Shown: positions 1-8,891, numbered from the stretch's first letter. The stretch: DNA of 41,018 bases from Gammaproteobacteria bacterium (GCA_004297335.1 SCUD01000095.1:1-41018); one strand, 5' to 3'. Translations and numbers: made by a program. Notes: a model not told the origin generated them from the sequence alone.

Positions 1-2
1 GC

Positions 3-512
3 CCGCAACTTCAGGTCACGTGGGATCTGGTCGCGCCGCGGGTCGCACGGACCTTCGTGTCCGTGCGCGCCGACCAGTCCGATGATCCGCTGCGCGCACG
101 GCTGCCACAGATCGTGGATGCGCCGGACGTCGGCGGTCCGATCGCCGGCATCCTGGCGGCCCTCGACACCGATCCCGCCGCAGCCTGGCTGGTGGTCGCC
201 TGCGACCTGCCGCTGCTGGACGGCGCGACCCTCGACCAGCTGCTCGCCGCGCGCGACCCGGCACGGCTCGCGACCGCGTTCCGGAGCCACGGTGACCGCC
301 TGCCGGAACCGCTGTGCGCGATCTGGGAGCCGGGCAGCCGGCCGGCCATCCTCGCCTGGGTCGCGAGCGGCCAGCATTGCCCGCGGCGCTTCCTGATCAA
401 CCACGACACCGCGCTGCTGGAACTCGAGCATTCGCATGCGCTCGACAACGCCAACACGCCCGACGAGCACGCGGCTGCACGGCGGGTCCTCGCTGCCGCC
501 GGGACAGCCTGA
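3..512 (+). CDS. mobA: Molybdenum cofactor guanylyltransferase MobA, 5'-truncated by window edge
   Basis: This is the C-terminal 169 residues of a MobA-type nucleotidyltransferase. The family transfers GMP from GTP to molybdopterin to make the guanine dinucleotide cofactor in the cytoplasm. The frame is open from base 3, so the N-terminal GTP-binding loop lies upstream of the window. Visible family signatures are GGPIAGILAAL, the metal-binding strand VVACDLPLL and the late motif LDNANTPDE, which matches the usual N-x-NTPED of MobA. The stop overlaps the moaD start as TGATG, and the next two genes also belong to molybdopterin synthesis, which supports MobA over other NTP transferases such as MocA. 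MocA (cytidylyl transfer) remains a weaker alternative because the diagnostic N-terminus is missing. Confidence 0.85.
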   Translation, partial: PQLQVTWDLVAPRVARTFVSVRADQSDDPLRARLPQIVDAPDVGGPIAGILAALDTDPAAAWLVVACDLPLLDGATLDQLLAARDPARLATAFRSHGDRLPEPLCAIWEPGSRPAILAWVASGQHCPRRFLINHDTALLELEHSHALDNANTPDEHAAARRVLAAAGTA

Positions 513-754
513 TGCCCCGGCTGCGGCTGCGCTATTTCGCGCTGTTCCGCGAGCAGGCCGGACGTCGCGAGGAGACCCTGGCGACGACTGCCGCCACTCC
601 GGCGCTGCTGTACGAGGAACTCGCCACACGCTACGGCTTCCGCCTCGGCCGCGCGCAACTCCAGGTCGCGGTCAACGGTGCCTTCGCGGACTGGTCGACC
701 CCGCTCGTGGACGGCGATGAAATCGTGTTCATTCCGCCGGTGGCCGGCGGATGA
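512..754 (+). CDS. moaD: Molybdopterin synthase sulfur carrier subunit MoaD
   Basis: An 80-residue ubiquitin-like protein that ends in PPVAGG. The C-terminal Gly-Gly is the site that is adenylated and then thiocarboxylated before sulfur is passed to precursor Z. Length, the N-terminal LRYFALFREQAG strand and the NG-x-hydrophobic-x-DGDEI-F-PPVAGG end all match MoaD. The ATG lies inside the mobA stop (TGATG), and the moaD stop overlaps the start of the MoaE-MoeB-rhodanese gene (ATGA at 751-754). The carrier is therefore made next to the protein that should activate it, charge it with sulfur and use it. Confidence 0.93.
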   Translation: MPRLRLRYFALFREQAGRREETLATTAATPALLYEELATRYGFRLGRAQLQVAVNGAFADWSTPLVDGDEIVFIPPVAGG

Positions 755-2304
755 GCACCTTCGAATTCCGCGATGCGCCGCTCGATCCCGCGGCCCTTTC
801 CCGGACGCTGGCTGATCCCGGCGCGGGCGGATTTGCGAGCTTCGAGGGCTGGGTGCGCGACCACCACGAGGGACGGCGCGTCACCGGACTGGACTACGAG
901 GCCTTCGAGGAGCTGGCCCGTGCGGAGGGCGAGCGCATCGTCGCGGCAGCGGTGGAACGGCATGGTGTCCTGGCGGCGCGCTGCGTGCACCGGGTTGGCC
1001 GGCTTGCGATCGGCGAGCTCGCCGTGTGGGTCGGGGCCGCGAGCGCGCATCGCGCCGAGGCCTTCGCCGCCTGCCGCGAGATCATCGACGAGATCAAGCA
1101 TCGGCTGCCGATCTGGAAGAAGGAGCACTACGTCGAGGGCGATTCCGGCTGGGTCAACTGTGAGCGCTGCGCGGAGGCCGCCCACGACCACCGGCACGGC
1201 CATGACCACGCCCCGGCCGGCGCCGCGGCCTTCGACTATGCGCGGCAGATGGCGTTGCCGGAGGTGGGCAGCGCCGGCCAGCAACGCCTGGCGGAGGCTG
1301 CGGTCGTCGTGATCGGCGCCGGCGGCCTCGGCTGCGCAGTGCTGACGGCCCTGGCCGGGGCCGGCATCGGCACGCTGCAGGTCGTCGACGACGACACGGT
1401 CGAGGCCAGCAATCTGCACCGCCAGCCGCTGTATACCGTCGCCGACATCGGTCGACCCAAGGCCGAGGCTGCCACGGAACGGCTCGCCGCCTACAACCCG
1501 CGCATCGTGCTGCACGCGCATCCGGTGCGCTTCACAGCGGCCAACGCCGCCGCCCTGATCAGCGCCGGCGACCTCGTCGTCGATTGCAGCGACAACTTCG
1601 CCGCCAAGTTCCTGGTCAACGACGTGGCAGTCCTCACGGGCCGGCCCGCCGTGCTCGCGAGCATCCATCAGTACGAGGGCCAGCTGCAGGTCGTGCGGCC
1701 TGACACCGGGGGCTCCTGCCTGCGCTGCCTGTGGCCGGAAGCGATGCGTGACGGACTGGTCGGCAACTGCGTCGAGGCCGGCGTGCTCGGCCCGGTGCCG
1801 GCGGTACTCGGCAACCTGCAGGCGATCGAAGTGCTGAAGATCCTGCTCGACCTGCCCGGCCAGCTGCGCGACGAGCTGCTGCTGGTGGACCTGCTCGGCC
1901 TCGAGCAGCGCCGCCTGCGCGTGCCGCGGGCCGCCGAATGCGCCGGACGCTGCACGCGGATCGGCCCCCCGGTCGTCGAAACCTCCGGTGCGGAGCTGGA
2001 GCTGACGCTGCCGCTCGCCACCGCGGCAGCCCAGGGCTATCGGATCATCGACATCCGCGAGCCGGAGGAATGCTACAGCGATCCGCTCGGCCTCGCCGGG
2101 CACGATGCGATCCCGATGGGGCGCCTGCTCGACGGTGTCGCAACACTCGATCCCGGCGAGCGCTACCTGCTGGTCTGCACCCGCGGAGCGCGCAGCCTCA
2201 TCGCGGCGCGGCAGCTGCGCGCCGGCGGCCGGAACAATGTGTGGTCACTGCGCGGCGGGCTGCTGCGGGCGCAGCTGCCCGGGGCTCAACCGGGCCGCAG
2301 CTGA
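751..2304 (+). CDS. MoaE-MoeB/ThiF-rhodanese trifunctional fusion for molybdopterin synthesis
   Basis: A 517-residue protein with three recognisable parts. Residues 1-140 are MoaE, the large subunit of molybdopterin synthase: [12 protein letters not shown] near 33-44 and [15 protein letters not shown] at 121-135 carry the expected catalytic lysines. Residues 141-160 form a His-rich linker with CERC followed by HDHRHGHDH. Residues about 165-405 are an E1-like adenylyltransferase of the MoeB/ThiF/MOCS3 type: GAGGLG at 189-194, SNLHRQ, DCSDNF, zinc cysteines CLRC at 323/326 and C397/C401, and Cys340 in [10 protein letters not shown] at the position of the MOCS3 sulfur-handling cysteine. Residues about 412-510 are a rhodanese domain with the loop CTRGARS (Cys476). 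By family knowledge it would adenylate MoaD, load it with sulfur from the rhodanese persulfide, and use it on precursor Z. Its 3' end overlaps the convergent proA by 19 nt. Confidence 0.9.
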   Translation: MSTFEFRDAPLDPAALSRTLADPGAGGFASFEGWVRDHHEGRRVTGLDYEAFEELARAEGERIVAAAVERHGVLAARCVHRVGRLAIGELAVWVGAASAHRAEAFAACREIIDEIKHRLPIWKKEHYVEGDSGWVNCERCAEAAHDHRHGHDHAPAGAAAFDYARQMALPEVGSAGQQRLAEAAVVVIGAGGLGCAVLTALAGAGIGTLQVVDDDTVEASNLHRQPLYTVADIGRPKAEAATERLAAYNPRIVLHAHPVRFTAANAAALISAGDLVVDCSDNFAAKFLVNDVAVLTGRPAVLASIHQYEGQLQVVRPDTGGSCLRCLWPEAMRDGLVGNCVEAGVLGPVPAVLGNLQAIEVLKILLDLPGQLRDELLLVDLLGLEQRRLRVPRAAECAGRCTRIGPPVVETSGAELELTLPLATAAAQGYRIIDIREPEECYSDPLGLAGHDAIPMGRLLDGVATLDPGERYLLVCTRGARSLIAARQLRAGGRNNVWSLRGGLLRAQLPGAQPGRS

Positions 2305-3557
2305 CCGCTGCCCAGCACCTGGTACTTGTAACTGACCAGCTGCTCGAGCCCGACCGGGCCGCGCGCATGGAAACGATCGGTCGAAATGCCGATCTCGGCA
2401 CCCATGCCGAACTCACCACCGTCGGCAAACTGCGTCGACGTGTTGTGCATCACGATGGCGCTGTCGACCTCGGCGAGGAAACGCGCCGCGGCCGCGGGGT
2501 CGGCCGTGACGATCGCGTCGGTGTGCGCCGAACCGTAGCGCGCGATGTGCGCGATCGCCTCGTCGAAGCCGCCGACGACACGCACGGCGATGATCGCCTC
2601 GAGATACTCGGTATACCAGTCCGCCTCGGTCGCCGGACGGACCCGCGGATCGACGGCACAGGTCGCGGCATCGCCGCGCACCTCGCAGCCGGCCGCCAGC
2701 AGGTCGTGCACCAGCGGCGCGAGATGCGTCGCCGCGCAACCCGCATCGACCAGCAGTGTCTCCGCCGCACCGCAGATGCCAGTACGGCGCATCTTGGCAT
2801 TCAGCACGATCGCGCGCGCCATCGCCAGGTCGGCGGCACGATCCACATAGACATGGCAGTTGCCATCGAGGTGCCCGATGACCGGCACGCGGGCCTCGCG
2901 CCGCACCCGCTCGATCAGGCCCTTGCCACCGCGCGGAACGATGACATTGACCCAGCGGCCCATGTCGGCGAGCAGGTAGCCCACCGCCGCCCGATCCTGG
3001 GTCGGCACGAGCTGGACCGCCGCGGCCGGCAGCCCGGCGGCCGCAAGTCCAGCGACCAGGCAGCGGTGGATCGCGGCGCTCGAGCGGGCGCTCTCGCTGC
3101 CACCGCGCAGGATCACCGCGTTGCCTGACTTCAGGCACAGTGCGCCGGCATCCGCGGTGACGTTGGGCCGGCTCTCGTAGATGATCCCGATGACGCCGAG
3201 CGGCACGCTGATCCGGCGGATCGTCAGTCCATTGGGCCGGGTCCACTCGGCGAGCACACGCCCGACCGGATCCGCGAGCGCGGCCACCGCCTCGAGCCCG
3301 CGCGCCATGGCCTCGATGCGCGCCGGGTCCAGCAGCAGCCGATCGAGCAGCGCTGCACCCAGCCCGGAGGCCCGCGCCGCGGCCAGGTCCTCGCCGTTGG
3401 CCGCGAGCAGCCCGGCCGTGGACTCACGGATCGCTGCCGCCGCGGCGAGCAGCGCGCGGTCCTTCTGCAGGCGTTCGGCGCGCGCCAGCGTCCGCGCCGC
3501 CTCGACCGCACCGCGGCCGAGTTCGTCCATGGCCTGCTGCAGCGTGGGCTCAGTCAT
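2286..3557 (-). CDS. proA: Gamma-glutamyl phosphate reductase ProA
   Basis: A 423-residue NADPH-dependent reductase of the aldehyde dehydrogenase superfamily. It converts gamma-glutamyl phosphate to glutamate-5-semialdehyde, the second step of proline synthesis. The sequence shows [31 protein letters not shown], the catalytic cysteine in [10 protein letters not shown] and the family C-terminal stretch [11 protein letters not shown]...FMNTSTQF-like [10 protein letters not shown]...[21 protein letters not shown] (abridged here). The ATG has a clear AGGAGG six bases upstream and overlaps the 3' end of proB by 8 nt, so the pair is coupled. The order proB-proA is the usual operon order. The coding end runs 19 nt into the opposite-strand MoaE-MoeB-rhodanese gene. 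Confidence 0.96.
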   Translation of the reverse strand: MTEPTLQQAMDELGRGAVEAARTLARAERLQKDRALLAAAAAIRESTAGLLAANGEDLAAARASGLGAALLDRLLLDPARIEAMARGLEAVAALADPVGRVLAEWTRPNGLTIRRISVPLGVIGIIYESRPNVTADAGALCLKSGNAVILRGGSESARSSAAIHRCLVAGLAAAGLPAAAVQLVPTQDRAAVGYLLADMGRWVNVIVPRGGKGLIERVRREARVPVIGHLDGNCHVYVDRAADLAMARAIVLNAKMRRTGICGAAETLLVDAGCAATHLAPLVHDLLAAGCEVRGDAATCAVDPRVRPATEADWYTEYLEAIIAVRVVGGFDEAIAHIARYGSAHTDAIVTADPAAAARFLAEVDSAIVMHNTSTQFADGGEFGMGAEIGISTDRFHARGPVGLEQLVSYKYQVLGSGQLRPG

Positions 3558-4719
3558 CGGCGTCCTCCTGCTGCCCGGACGGCATCAGCACCAGGTCATC
3601 GCGAGGTACGATCTCGGCCCGGCCGCGCCAGCCGAGCAGGCTCTCGATCTCGGCACTGCGGCGACCGGCGATGCGAGCCGCATCCACGCTCGAGTAGGCG
3701 CACAGGCCGCGGGCCAGTTCCACGCCGCGGCCATCGACGATGCGCACCGCATCACCGCGATCGAAGCGCCCGCGGACTTCCACGAGCCCGGCCGGCAGCA
3801 GGCTCTTGCCGCGGCCAAGTGCGGCCGCCGCGCCAGCATCGATGACCAGGTCCCCGGCCGGCCGCAGCGTTCCCGAGATCCACTGCTTGCGGACCGCGAG
3901 CGGCGACTGCCGCGCGACGAACCAGGTGCAGCGCGCGCCGTTCTCGATCGCCTGCAGCGGGTGGGCCACCGCTCCGCGCGCGATGCACAGATGGCATCCG
4001 GCGGCGAGTGCGATGCGCGCCGCCTCGATCTTCGTCGACATGCCGCCCGAGCCGTCGGCGGAGCCGGGACCACCGGCCATCGCCACGATGCGCCCGCTAA
4101 TGTCGGTGACCTCGGCGAGATGCACGGCCTCGCGGTCGCGGCCGGGGTCACTGGTGTACAGCCCGTCGACGTCGGACAGCAGCACGGTGCAGTCGGCTGC
4201 GAGCATCTGCGCAACGCGGGCCGCGAGCCGGTCGTTGTCGCCATAGCGGATCTCGCTGGTCGCGACGGTGTCGTTCTCATTGACGACCGGCACGACACCG
4301 AGCCCGAGCAGCGTCATGAACGTCGAGCGCGCGTTCAGGTAGCGACGCCGCTGCTCGGTATCATCGAGCGTCAGCAGCACCTGGGCCACCTTGAGCCCGT
4401 GGTGCTCGAGCACTTCCTTCCAGGCATGGGCGAGCCGGATCTGGCCGACGGCCGCGGCGGCCTGGCTCTCCTCGAGTTTCAGTCGTCCAGCCGGCAGGCC
4501 CGCATGGCGGCGACCCAGCGCGATCGCACCCGAGGACACCACGAGGACCTGCTGGCCGCGGGCGTGCATCCGGGCGAGGTCGGCAGCGAGCATTTCCAGC
4601 CAGTGCCGGTTCAACCGCCCCGTCGCCTGGTCGACGAGCAGGGCCGAGCCGATCTTGACTACGACGCGGCGGGCCTGGGTCAGGCGCCGGGCCGGAACCC
4701 GTCGCTCGTCGGCGCTCAT
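3550..4719 (-). CDS. proB: Glutamate 5-kinase ProB with C-terminal PUA domain
   Basis: A 389-residue cytoplasmic kinase that phosphorylates the gamma-carboxyl of glutamate to start proline synthesis. Residues about 17-260 are the amino acid kinase domain: [56 protein letters not shown] and [13 protein letters not shown]. The last 100 residues ([22 protein letters not shown] onward in part) match the PUA domain found in many proteobacterial ProB proteins. It is usually feedback-inhibited by proline; that is family knowledge, not visible here. It lies 4 nt downstream of the acyl-CoA dehydrogenase and overlaps proA by 8 nt, so it may be read from a shared transcript. The starting ATG is assigned mainly from N-terminal family length. 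Confidence 0.95.
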   Translation of the reverse strand: MSADERRVPARRLTQARRVVVKIGSALLVDQATGRLNRHWLEMLAADLARMHARGQQVLVVSSGAIALGRRHAGLPAGRLKLEESQAAAAVGQIRLAHAWKEVLEHHGLKVAQVLLTLDDTEQRRRYLNARSTFMTLLGLGVVPVVNENDTVATSEIRYGDNDRLAARVAQMLAADCTVLLSDVDGLYTSDPGRDREAVHLAEVTDISGRIVAMAGGPGSADGSGGMSTKIEAARIALAAGCHLCIARGAVAHPLQAIENGARCTWFVARQSPLAVRKQWISGTLRPAGDLVIDAGAAAALGRGKSLLPAGLVEVRGRFDRGDAVRIVDGRGVELARGLCAYSSVDAARIAGRRSAEIESLLGWRGRAEIVPRDDLVLMPSGQQEDADD

Positions 4720-4723
4720 GGAC

Positions 4724-6517
4724 TCAGGACGCGAACTGATCGGCCGGGAGCTCCATCAGCGTCGCGGCCCCGGCAGCGAGCGCGTCGAGATGCGCCTCGG
4801 CGCGCGGCAGCAGGCGGGCATAGAAGAAGCGCGCGGTCGTGAGCTTGGCCCGGTAGAAGTCCGCTTCCGCCGCACCGTTGTGCAGCGCCGCCACCGACAC
4901 CGCGGCGACCTTGGCCCAGCACCAGGCCAGGCACAGGTAACCGGTCAGCATCAGGTAGTCCATCGCCGCGGCACCGACTTCATCCGGGTCGCGCGCGGCA
5001 CGCCCGGCGATGGCCTCGGTCGCCTCGCTCCATTCCTTCAGCAGTCCGGCGAGGCGCGGCACGAAGCCAACGAGCTCGTCGTAGCGCGCATGGTGCTCGC
5101 AGAAACTGCCGATCAGTCCGCCGAGCTGGCGCGCGAGTACGCCACCAGAACCCAGCACCTTGCGGCCGAGCAGGTCCATCGCCTGGACCCCGTTGGCGCC
5201 CTCGTAGATGGCCGTGATCCGGGCGTCGCGGAAGTACTGTTCCACGCCGGTCTCGCGGACATAACCGTGTCCCCCGTGGATCTGGACCGCGTGGCTCGTG
5301 CACTCGAGCGACCGGTCGGTCACGAAAGCCTTGACGATCGGAGTCAGCACGGAGAGCAGGCCGCTGGCACGCTCGCGCTCCGCCGGGTCCGGGTGATGAA
5401 TCGACTTGTCGAGCTGCAGCCCGGCCAGGTAGACGAGTACCCGGCTGCCCTCGATCAGCGCCTTCTGGGTGAGCAGCATCCGGCGCACATCCGGGTGACC
5501 GATGATCGGATCGGCGCCGCCCTGGTCGTTGCCGGAGGTCGTGCGACCCTGCCGGCGTTCACGCGCGTAGGCGGTGGCCACCTGCAGCGCGGCCTCGGAC
5601 TGCGCCAGGCCCTGGACGCCGACCCACAGCCGCGCGTGGTTCATCATCGTGAACATGCAGCGCAGGCCCTCGTGCGGCCCGCCGACCAGCCAGCCGCGGG
5701 CACCGTCGAAGTTCATCACGCAGGTCGCCGAGCCGTGGATGCCGAGCTTGTGCTCGACCCCCGTGCAGCCGACCGCATTGCGCTCGCCGGGGCTGCCATC
5801 GGCCGCCGGCAGGAACTTGGGCACCAGGAACAGGCTGATGCCACGGGATCCCGCGGGCGCATCCGGCAGCTTGGCGAGCACCAGATGCACGATGTTCGGC
5901 GCGAAGTCGCTCTCGCCACCGGTGATGAAGATCTTGGTGCCGGTGATGCGGTAGCTACCCGCGCCGTCTGGCTCGGCCCGGGTACGCATCAGGCCGAGGT
6001 CCGTACCGGCATGCGCCTCGGTCAGGCACATCGAGGCGAGCCACTCGCCACTGACCAGCTGCGGCAGGTACTGGCGACGCAGGTCCCCGGCCGCGTGCTG
6101 CCGCAGCAACAGGACCGCGCTGTCGCTCAGGCCGCTGTACAGCTTCCAGGCCATGTTGGCGGCCGCCATCATCTCGGCGGCCGGCACGCCGAAACTCTCC
6201 GGCAGGCCCTGCCCGCCGTATTCCGCCGGCCCGCACAGCGCCGCCCAGCCGTCCTCGACATAGCGCTGGTAGGCCGCCGCGAAGCCCGGCGGCGTCACCA
6301 CGCTGCCGTCCGCCTCGCGGCGCACGCCGACCCGGTCACCCGGCTCGTTGGTCGGGGCGATCACCTCCTCGGTGAAGCGCGCGCACTGCTCGAGCACGCT
6401 GTCGATGAGCTCCTGGCCGATGTCGGCCCGGCCCAGATCCCGGTAATGCGCCTCGTCGTGCAGCACCTCGTGCAGTACGAAGCGGATGTCACGCATTGGA
6501 ACCCTGTATTGCGGCAT
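4724..6517 (-). CDS. Acyl-CoA dehydrogenase, long (DmdC/AcdA-like) class
   Basis: A 597-residue FAD-dependent dehydrogenase that would introduce a trans-2 double bond into an acyl-CoA. It has the long architecture with an extra C-terminal helical domain typical of the 3-methylmercaptopropionyl-CoA dehydrogenase-like class. Visible features are the N-terminal MPQYRVPMRDIRFVLHEVL typical of that class, MCLTEAHAGTDLGLMRT (FAD-contacting strand), KIFITGGE, VQIHGGHGYVRETGVEQYFRDARI in part, and the catalytic-base motif IYEGANGVQA. The substrate cannot be read from sequence; DmdC annotation in this class is often applied to general medium/long-chain enzymes. The first ATG was kept because the class conserves that N-terminus, although its ribosome site is weak. 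It is followed 4 nt later by proB. Confidence 0.92.
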   Translation of the reverse strand: MPQYRVPMRDIRFVLHEVLHDEAHYRDLGRADIGQELIDSVLEQCARFTEEVIAPTNEPGDRVGVRREADGSVVTPPGFAAAYQRYVEDGWAALCGPAEYGGQGLPESFGVPAAEMMAAANMAWKLYSGLSDSAVLLLRQHAAGDLRRQYLPQLVSGEWLASMCLTEAHAGTDLGLMRTRAEPDGAGSYRITGTKIFITGGESDFAPNIVHLVLAKLPDAPAGSRGISLFLVPKFLPAADGSPGERNAVGCTGVEHKLGIHGSATCVMNFDGARGWLVGGPHEGLRCMFTMMNHARLWVGVQGLAQSEAALQVATAYARERRQGRTTSGNDQGGADPIIGHPDVRRMLLTQKALIEGSRVLVYLAGLQLDKSIHHPDPAERERASGLLSVLTPIVKAFVTDRSLECTSHAVQIHGGHGYVRETGVEQYFRDARITAIYEGANGVQAMDLLGRKVLGSGGVLARQLGGLIGSFCEHHARYDELVGFVPRLAGLLKEWSEATEAIAGRAARDPDEVGAAAMDYLMLTGYLCLAWCWAKVAAVSVAALHNGAAEADFYRAKLTTARFFYARLLPRAEAHLDALAAGAATLMELPADQFAS

Positions 6518-6558
6518 GGACGGTACCGTGAGCCTCCGTTACTGGTCGATATTGCTGG

Positions 6559-6894
6559 TCAGCCCGCGGCCTCGGCACAGCTGATGCAGCGGTCGGAATA
6601 AGGCAGCGCCTGCAGCCGGCGAGCGTCGATGACCTCGCCACAGCGGCTGCAATGCCCGTAGCTGCCCTGGTCGAGCTGGGCCAGCGCGCGGCCGATCTGG
6701 GCGAGCTCCGCAGCGGTCGCCTCGCTGATCCCGGCCAGCACGGCGTCGTTCTCCATCTGCACGACCTGCTCGGCGAAATCCTTGTCGAGTGGCCCCGACG
6801 AACGCGTGATGTCAGCCCGGACCTTCGCGGCACGGTGCAGCAGCTCCTGCTTCTGTGCAAGCAGTCGCTGGCGGATCGCTTCGTGGTCATTCAT
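6559..6894 (-). CDS. DksA/TraR-family zinc finger protein
   Basis: A 111-residue protein with an N-terminal coiled coil (about residues 5-75) and a C-terminal four-cysteine zinc finger, CSRC and CISC, in the arrangement of DksA/TraR proteins. These bind the secondary channel of RNA polymerase and tune initiation, often with ppGpp. It is shorter than DksA itself (about 150 residues) and closer in size to YbiI/YjiA-type or TraR-like members. The coiled-coil tip region reads LDKDFAEQVVQMENDAV, with acidic residues where DksA has its DxxDxA motif, so polymerase action is plausible but unproven. The ATG has GGAGG upstream. It is transcribed away from the acidic-protein/kinase operon and toward the acyl-CoA dehydrogenase, 41 nt away. 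Confidence 0.9.
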   Translation of the reverse strand: MNDHEAIRQRLLAQKQELLHRAAKVRADITRSSGPLDKDFAEQVVQMENDAVLAGISEATAAELAQIGRALAQLDQGSYGHCSRCGEVIDARRLQALPYSDRCISCAEAAG

Positions 6895-6994
6895 CGGCGG
6901 CCCTCCGTGCCCGGCCGGCGGCGGCCGAGGCTGTCACCGGTTGCCGTCAGTTTACCCGGACTTTGGCCCACCGGGGGCCACCACTTTGCCCTCG

Positions 6995-7024
6995 TTGCTT
7001 CCAACCGGCTCGCGAAAGTAATAT
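6995..7024 (+). promoter_or_regulatory. Candidate sigma70 promoter for the acidic-protein/kinase/regulator operon
   Basis: TTGCTT at 6995-7000 and TAATAT at 7019-7024 are separated by 18 nt. They stand about 50 nt ahead of the ATG at 7075. This is the only AT-rich patch in the 180-nt divergent gap (6895-7074) between the DksA/TraR-like gene and the plus-strand operon. I saw no equally good element facing the minus-strand gene. Confidence 0.5.
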
Positions 7025-7074
7025 CTGGACCGTTTCCGCGAGCCACCAGCGACGGACAGCAGAGAGGGAATCCC

Positions 7075-7377
7075 ATGAGCCGAGATCACAACCCGGTACC
7101 CGGCAAGTGGTACGAGAACCTCGAGGATGGTGAGGTCTTCCAGGTGCTGTCCGTGGACGAGGACTCCGAGCTGATCGAATTGCAGTACGAGGACGGCGAC
7201 GTCGAGGAGGTCGACCACGAGACCTGGCAGGAACTCGACCTCAACCTGACCGAGGAACCGGAAGGCTGGACCGGCGGCGACGACGACCCAGACGATGACG
7301 AGGACGACTGGGACGACGACGAGGATGAAGACGAGGATGAGGACGACGAGGACCTGGACGATCGGGACGACTATTGA
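7075..7377 (+). CDS. Small acidic protein, DUF6763-like
   Basis: A 100-residue protein of unknown function. The first 60 residues are ordered in appearance and begin MSRDHNPVPGKWYENLEDGE, followed by VFQVLSVDEDSELIELQYEDGD and EEVDHETWQELDL. I recognise this as the DUF6763 type seen in gammaproteobacteria, though I could not verify that by search. The last 35 residues are almost only Asp and Glu, encoded by GAC/GAG/GAT runs at about 7279-7370. The ATG follows AGAGAGGGA. The stop codon overlaps the TTG start of the sensor kinase (TTGA, 7374-7377), so it is probably made together with the two-component pair. An acidic tail of this kind could bind metal, basic protein or act as a nucleic-acid mimic; no choice is possible here. 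Confidence 0.8.
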   Translation: MSRDHNPVPGKWYENLEDGEVFQVLSVDEDSELIELQYEDGDVEEVDHETWQELDLNLTEEPEGWTGGDDDPDDDEDDWDDDEDEDEDEDDEDLDDRDDY

Positions 7378-8891
7378 CCGGCTGCTGTAGCACCGCGACC
7401 GTGCCCGGACTCGATTCGGTACTCGACGCTGCCGTCGATGCGATTGTCCTGATCGATGCGCGGGGTCGCATCGAACGCTTCAACCTCGCCGCGGAAGCGC
7501 TGTTCGGCTGGCGGGCCGACGAGATCATCGGCCAGAGCGCCGGCGTGCTGATGCCGGATCCCTTCCGCAGCGAGCATGATGACTACATCGCGCGCTACCT
7601 GCGCGGCGGCGAGCGCCGCATGATCGGCAGCCGGCGCGAGGTCAACGCCTGCCGGCGCGACGGCAGCCAGGTCCCGGTCACGATCACGGTCGGAGAAGTC
7701 GCCGGCGGCGCGGAACCGCACTTTCTCGCCATCCTGCACGAGACCGCTGAAGCGGCGGGCGGGTTCGACCCGCTGCACCGCGGCGGACGCCTGCTGCGCC
7801 AGGCCCAGGCCCTCGCCGGGGTCGCCAACTACGAGGCCCGGATTCCCGGTGGCGCCTCGATCTGGTCGGACGAGATGTATCGGATCGTCGGCCGCGACCG
7901 CGCGCTGGGGCCGGTCGCGCTCGATAGCTTCGTCGAGCGCTATGTGACCCCGGCCGATCGCGAACCGTACCGGCGCCGCTGGCAGGAGGCCATGACCAGT
8001 GGCCTGTTCGACATGGAATGCCGGATTACGACCGACCAGGGTGTCATCCGGGTGGTGCATTCGATCGCCCAGATGGTGCCCGCCGAGGAGGGCGCGCTGC
8101 AGGTCACCGGCACGCTCTATGACGTCACCGAGCGTCCGCGGGCGGCAGATGAAATGCGCCTGGCCCAGGAGCGGATGACGCAATTTGCGCGGCTCTCGAC
8201 CATGGGCGAAATGGCGGCCGGCCTGGCTCACGAGATCAACCAGCCACTGGCGGCCATTACCACGTTTTCGCAGGCCCTGCAGCGCATGATCCGCAACCCG
8301 GCTGGTGCGGCCAGGGAGGAAATCGAGGAGGTGCTGGAACAGATCGCCGCCCAGGCCCTGCGTGCCGGCGAGGTGATCCACCGCCTGCGCGTGTTCCTGC
8401 GCAACCGCGAAGTGCGGCAGGAGACGGTGGCGCCAGGCCAGCTGATCGAGGATACCCTGCTGTTCGCCGAGCCGGACGTCCGGCTCAGCAACATCCGCGT
8501 GCTGCTCGACGTGCCGCGTCACCTGCCGGCGATCGACTGCGACCCGGTGCAGATCCAGCAGGTGCTGCTCAACCTGGTGCGCAACGCGATCGACGCGATG
8601 AACGAGGCCGTGACCGGCCCGCGCGAGATCGTCGTGGCCGGACGCCTCATCGAGTCCGGCGAACTCGAGATCAGCGTTGCCGACCACGGCCCGGGCATCA
8701 GCCGCGAAGTCGCGGAGAGCTTCGGCAACCCGTTCTTCACGACCAAGCCGTCCGGTACCGGTCTCGGGGTGGCGATCAGCCGCTCGATCCTGCGCGCCCA
8801 CGGCGGTCGTTTCGGTCACCGTCCCACGCCGGGCGGTGGTGCGACCGTCTTCTTCACGCTGCCGCCTGCTCCCGGAGGCTCTGATGAATGA
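7374..8891 (+). CDS. FixL-like PAS sensor histidine kinase (heme histidine absent)
   Basis: A 505-residue soluble kinase with no membrane segment. Residues about 12-125 are a PAS domain very similar to the heme-PAS of FixL (LFGWRADEIIGQ, VLMPDPFRSEHDDYIARYL, CRRDGSQVPVTITVGE). Residues about 140-258 are a second PAS (fold-3 type). The dimerisation/phosphoacceptor box is MGEMAAGLAHEINQPLAA with His286. The ATPase has N box LNLVRNAIDAM, G1 VADHGPGIS and NPFFTTKPSGTGLGVAIS. The FixL heme-ligand histidine is Arg82 here, so oxygen sensing by heme is unlikely. The start is TTG at 7374, overlapping the previous stop; an in-frame GTG at 7401 would give a protein 9 residues shorter. The response regulator follows with an 8-nt overlap and is the obvious partner. 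Confidence 0.9.
   Translation: MTGCCSTATVPGLDSVLDAAVDAIVLIDARGRIERFNLAAEALFGWRADEIIGQSAGVLMPDPFRSEHDDYIARYLRGGERRMIGSRREVNACRRDGSQVPVTITVGEVAGGAEPHFLAILHETAEAAGGFDPLHRGGRLLRQAQALAGVANYEARIPGGASIWSDEMYRIVGRDRALGPVALDSFVERYVTPADREPYRRRWQEAMTSGLFDMECRITTDQGVIRVVHSIAQMVPAEEGALQVTGTLYDVTERPRAADEMRLAQERMTQFARLSTMGEMAAGLAHEINQPLAAITTFSQALQRMIRNPAGAAREEIEEVLEQIAAQALRAGEVIHRLRVFLRNREVRQETVAPGQLIEDTLLFAEPDVRLSNIRVLLDVPRHLPAIDCDPVQIQQVLLNLVRNAIDAMNEAVTGPREIVVAGRLIESGELEISVADHGPGISREVAESFGNPFFTTKPSGTGLGVAISRSILRAHGGRFGHRPTPGGGATVFFTLPPAPGGSDE

Noticed and set aside
631-2103. Long open frame (490 codons) on the minus strand opposite the MoaE-MoeB-rhodanese gene
   Set aside because: It is antisense to a gene with complete domain motifs, has low-complexity Arg/Gly/Ala/His-rich content and no recognisable domain; typical of high-GC DNA.
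7407-7745. Heme-based oxygen sensing by the first PAS domain
   Set aside because: The position of the FixL proximal histidine is occupied by arginine.
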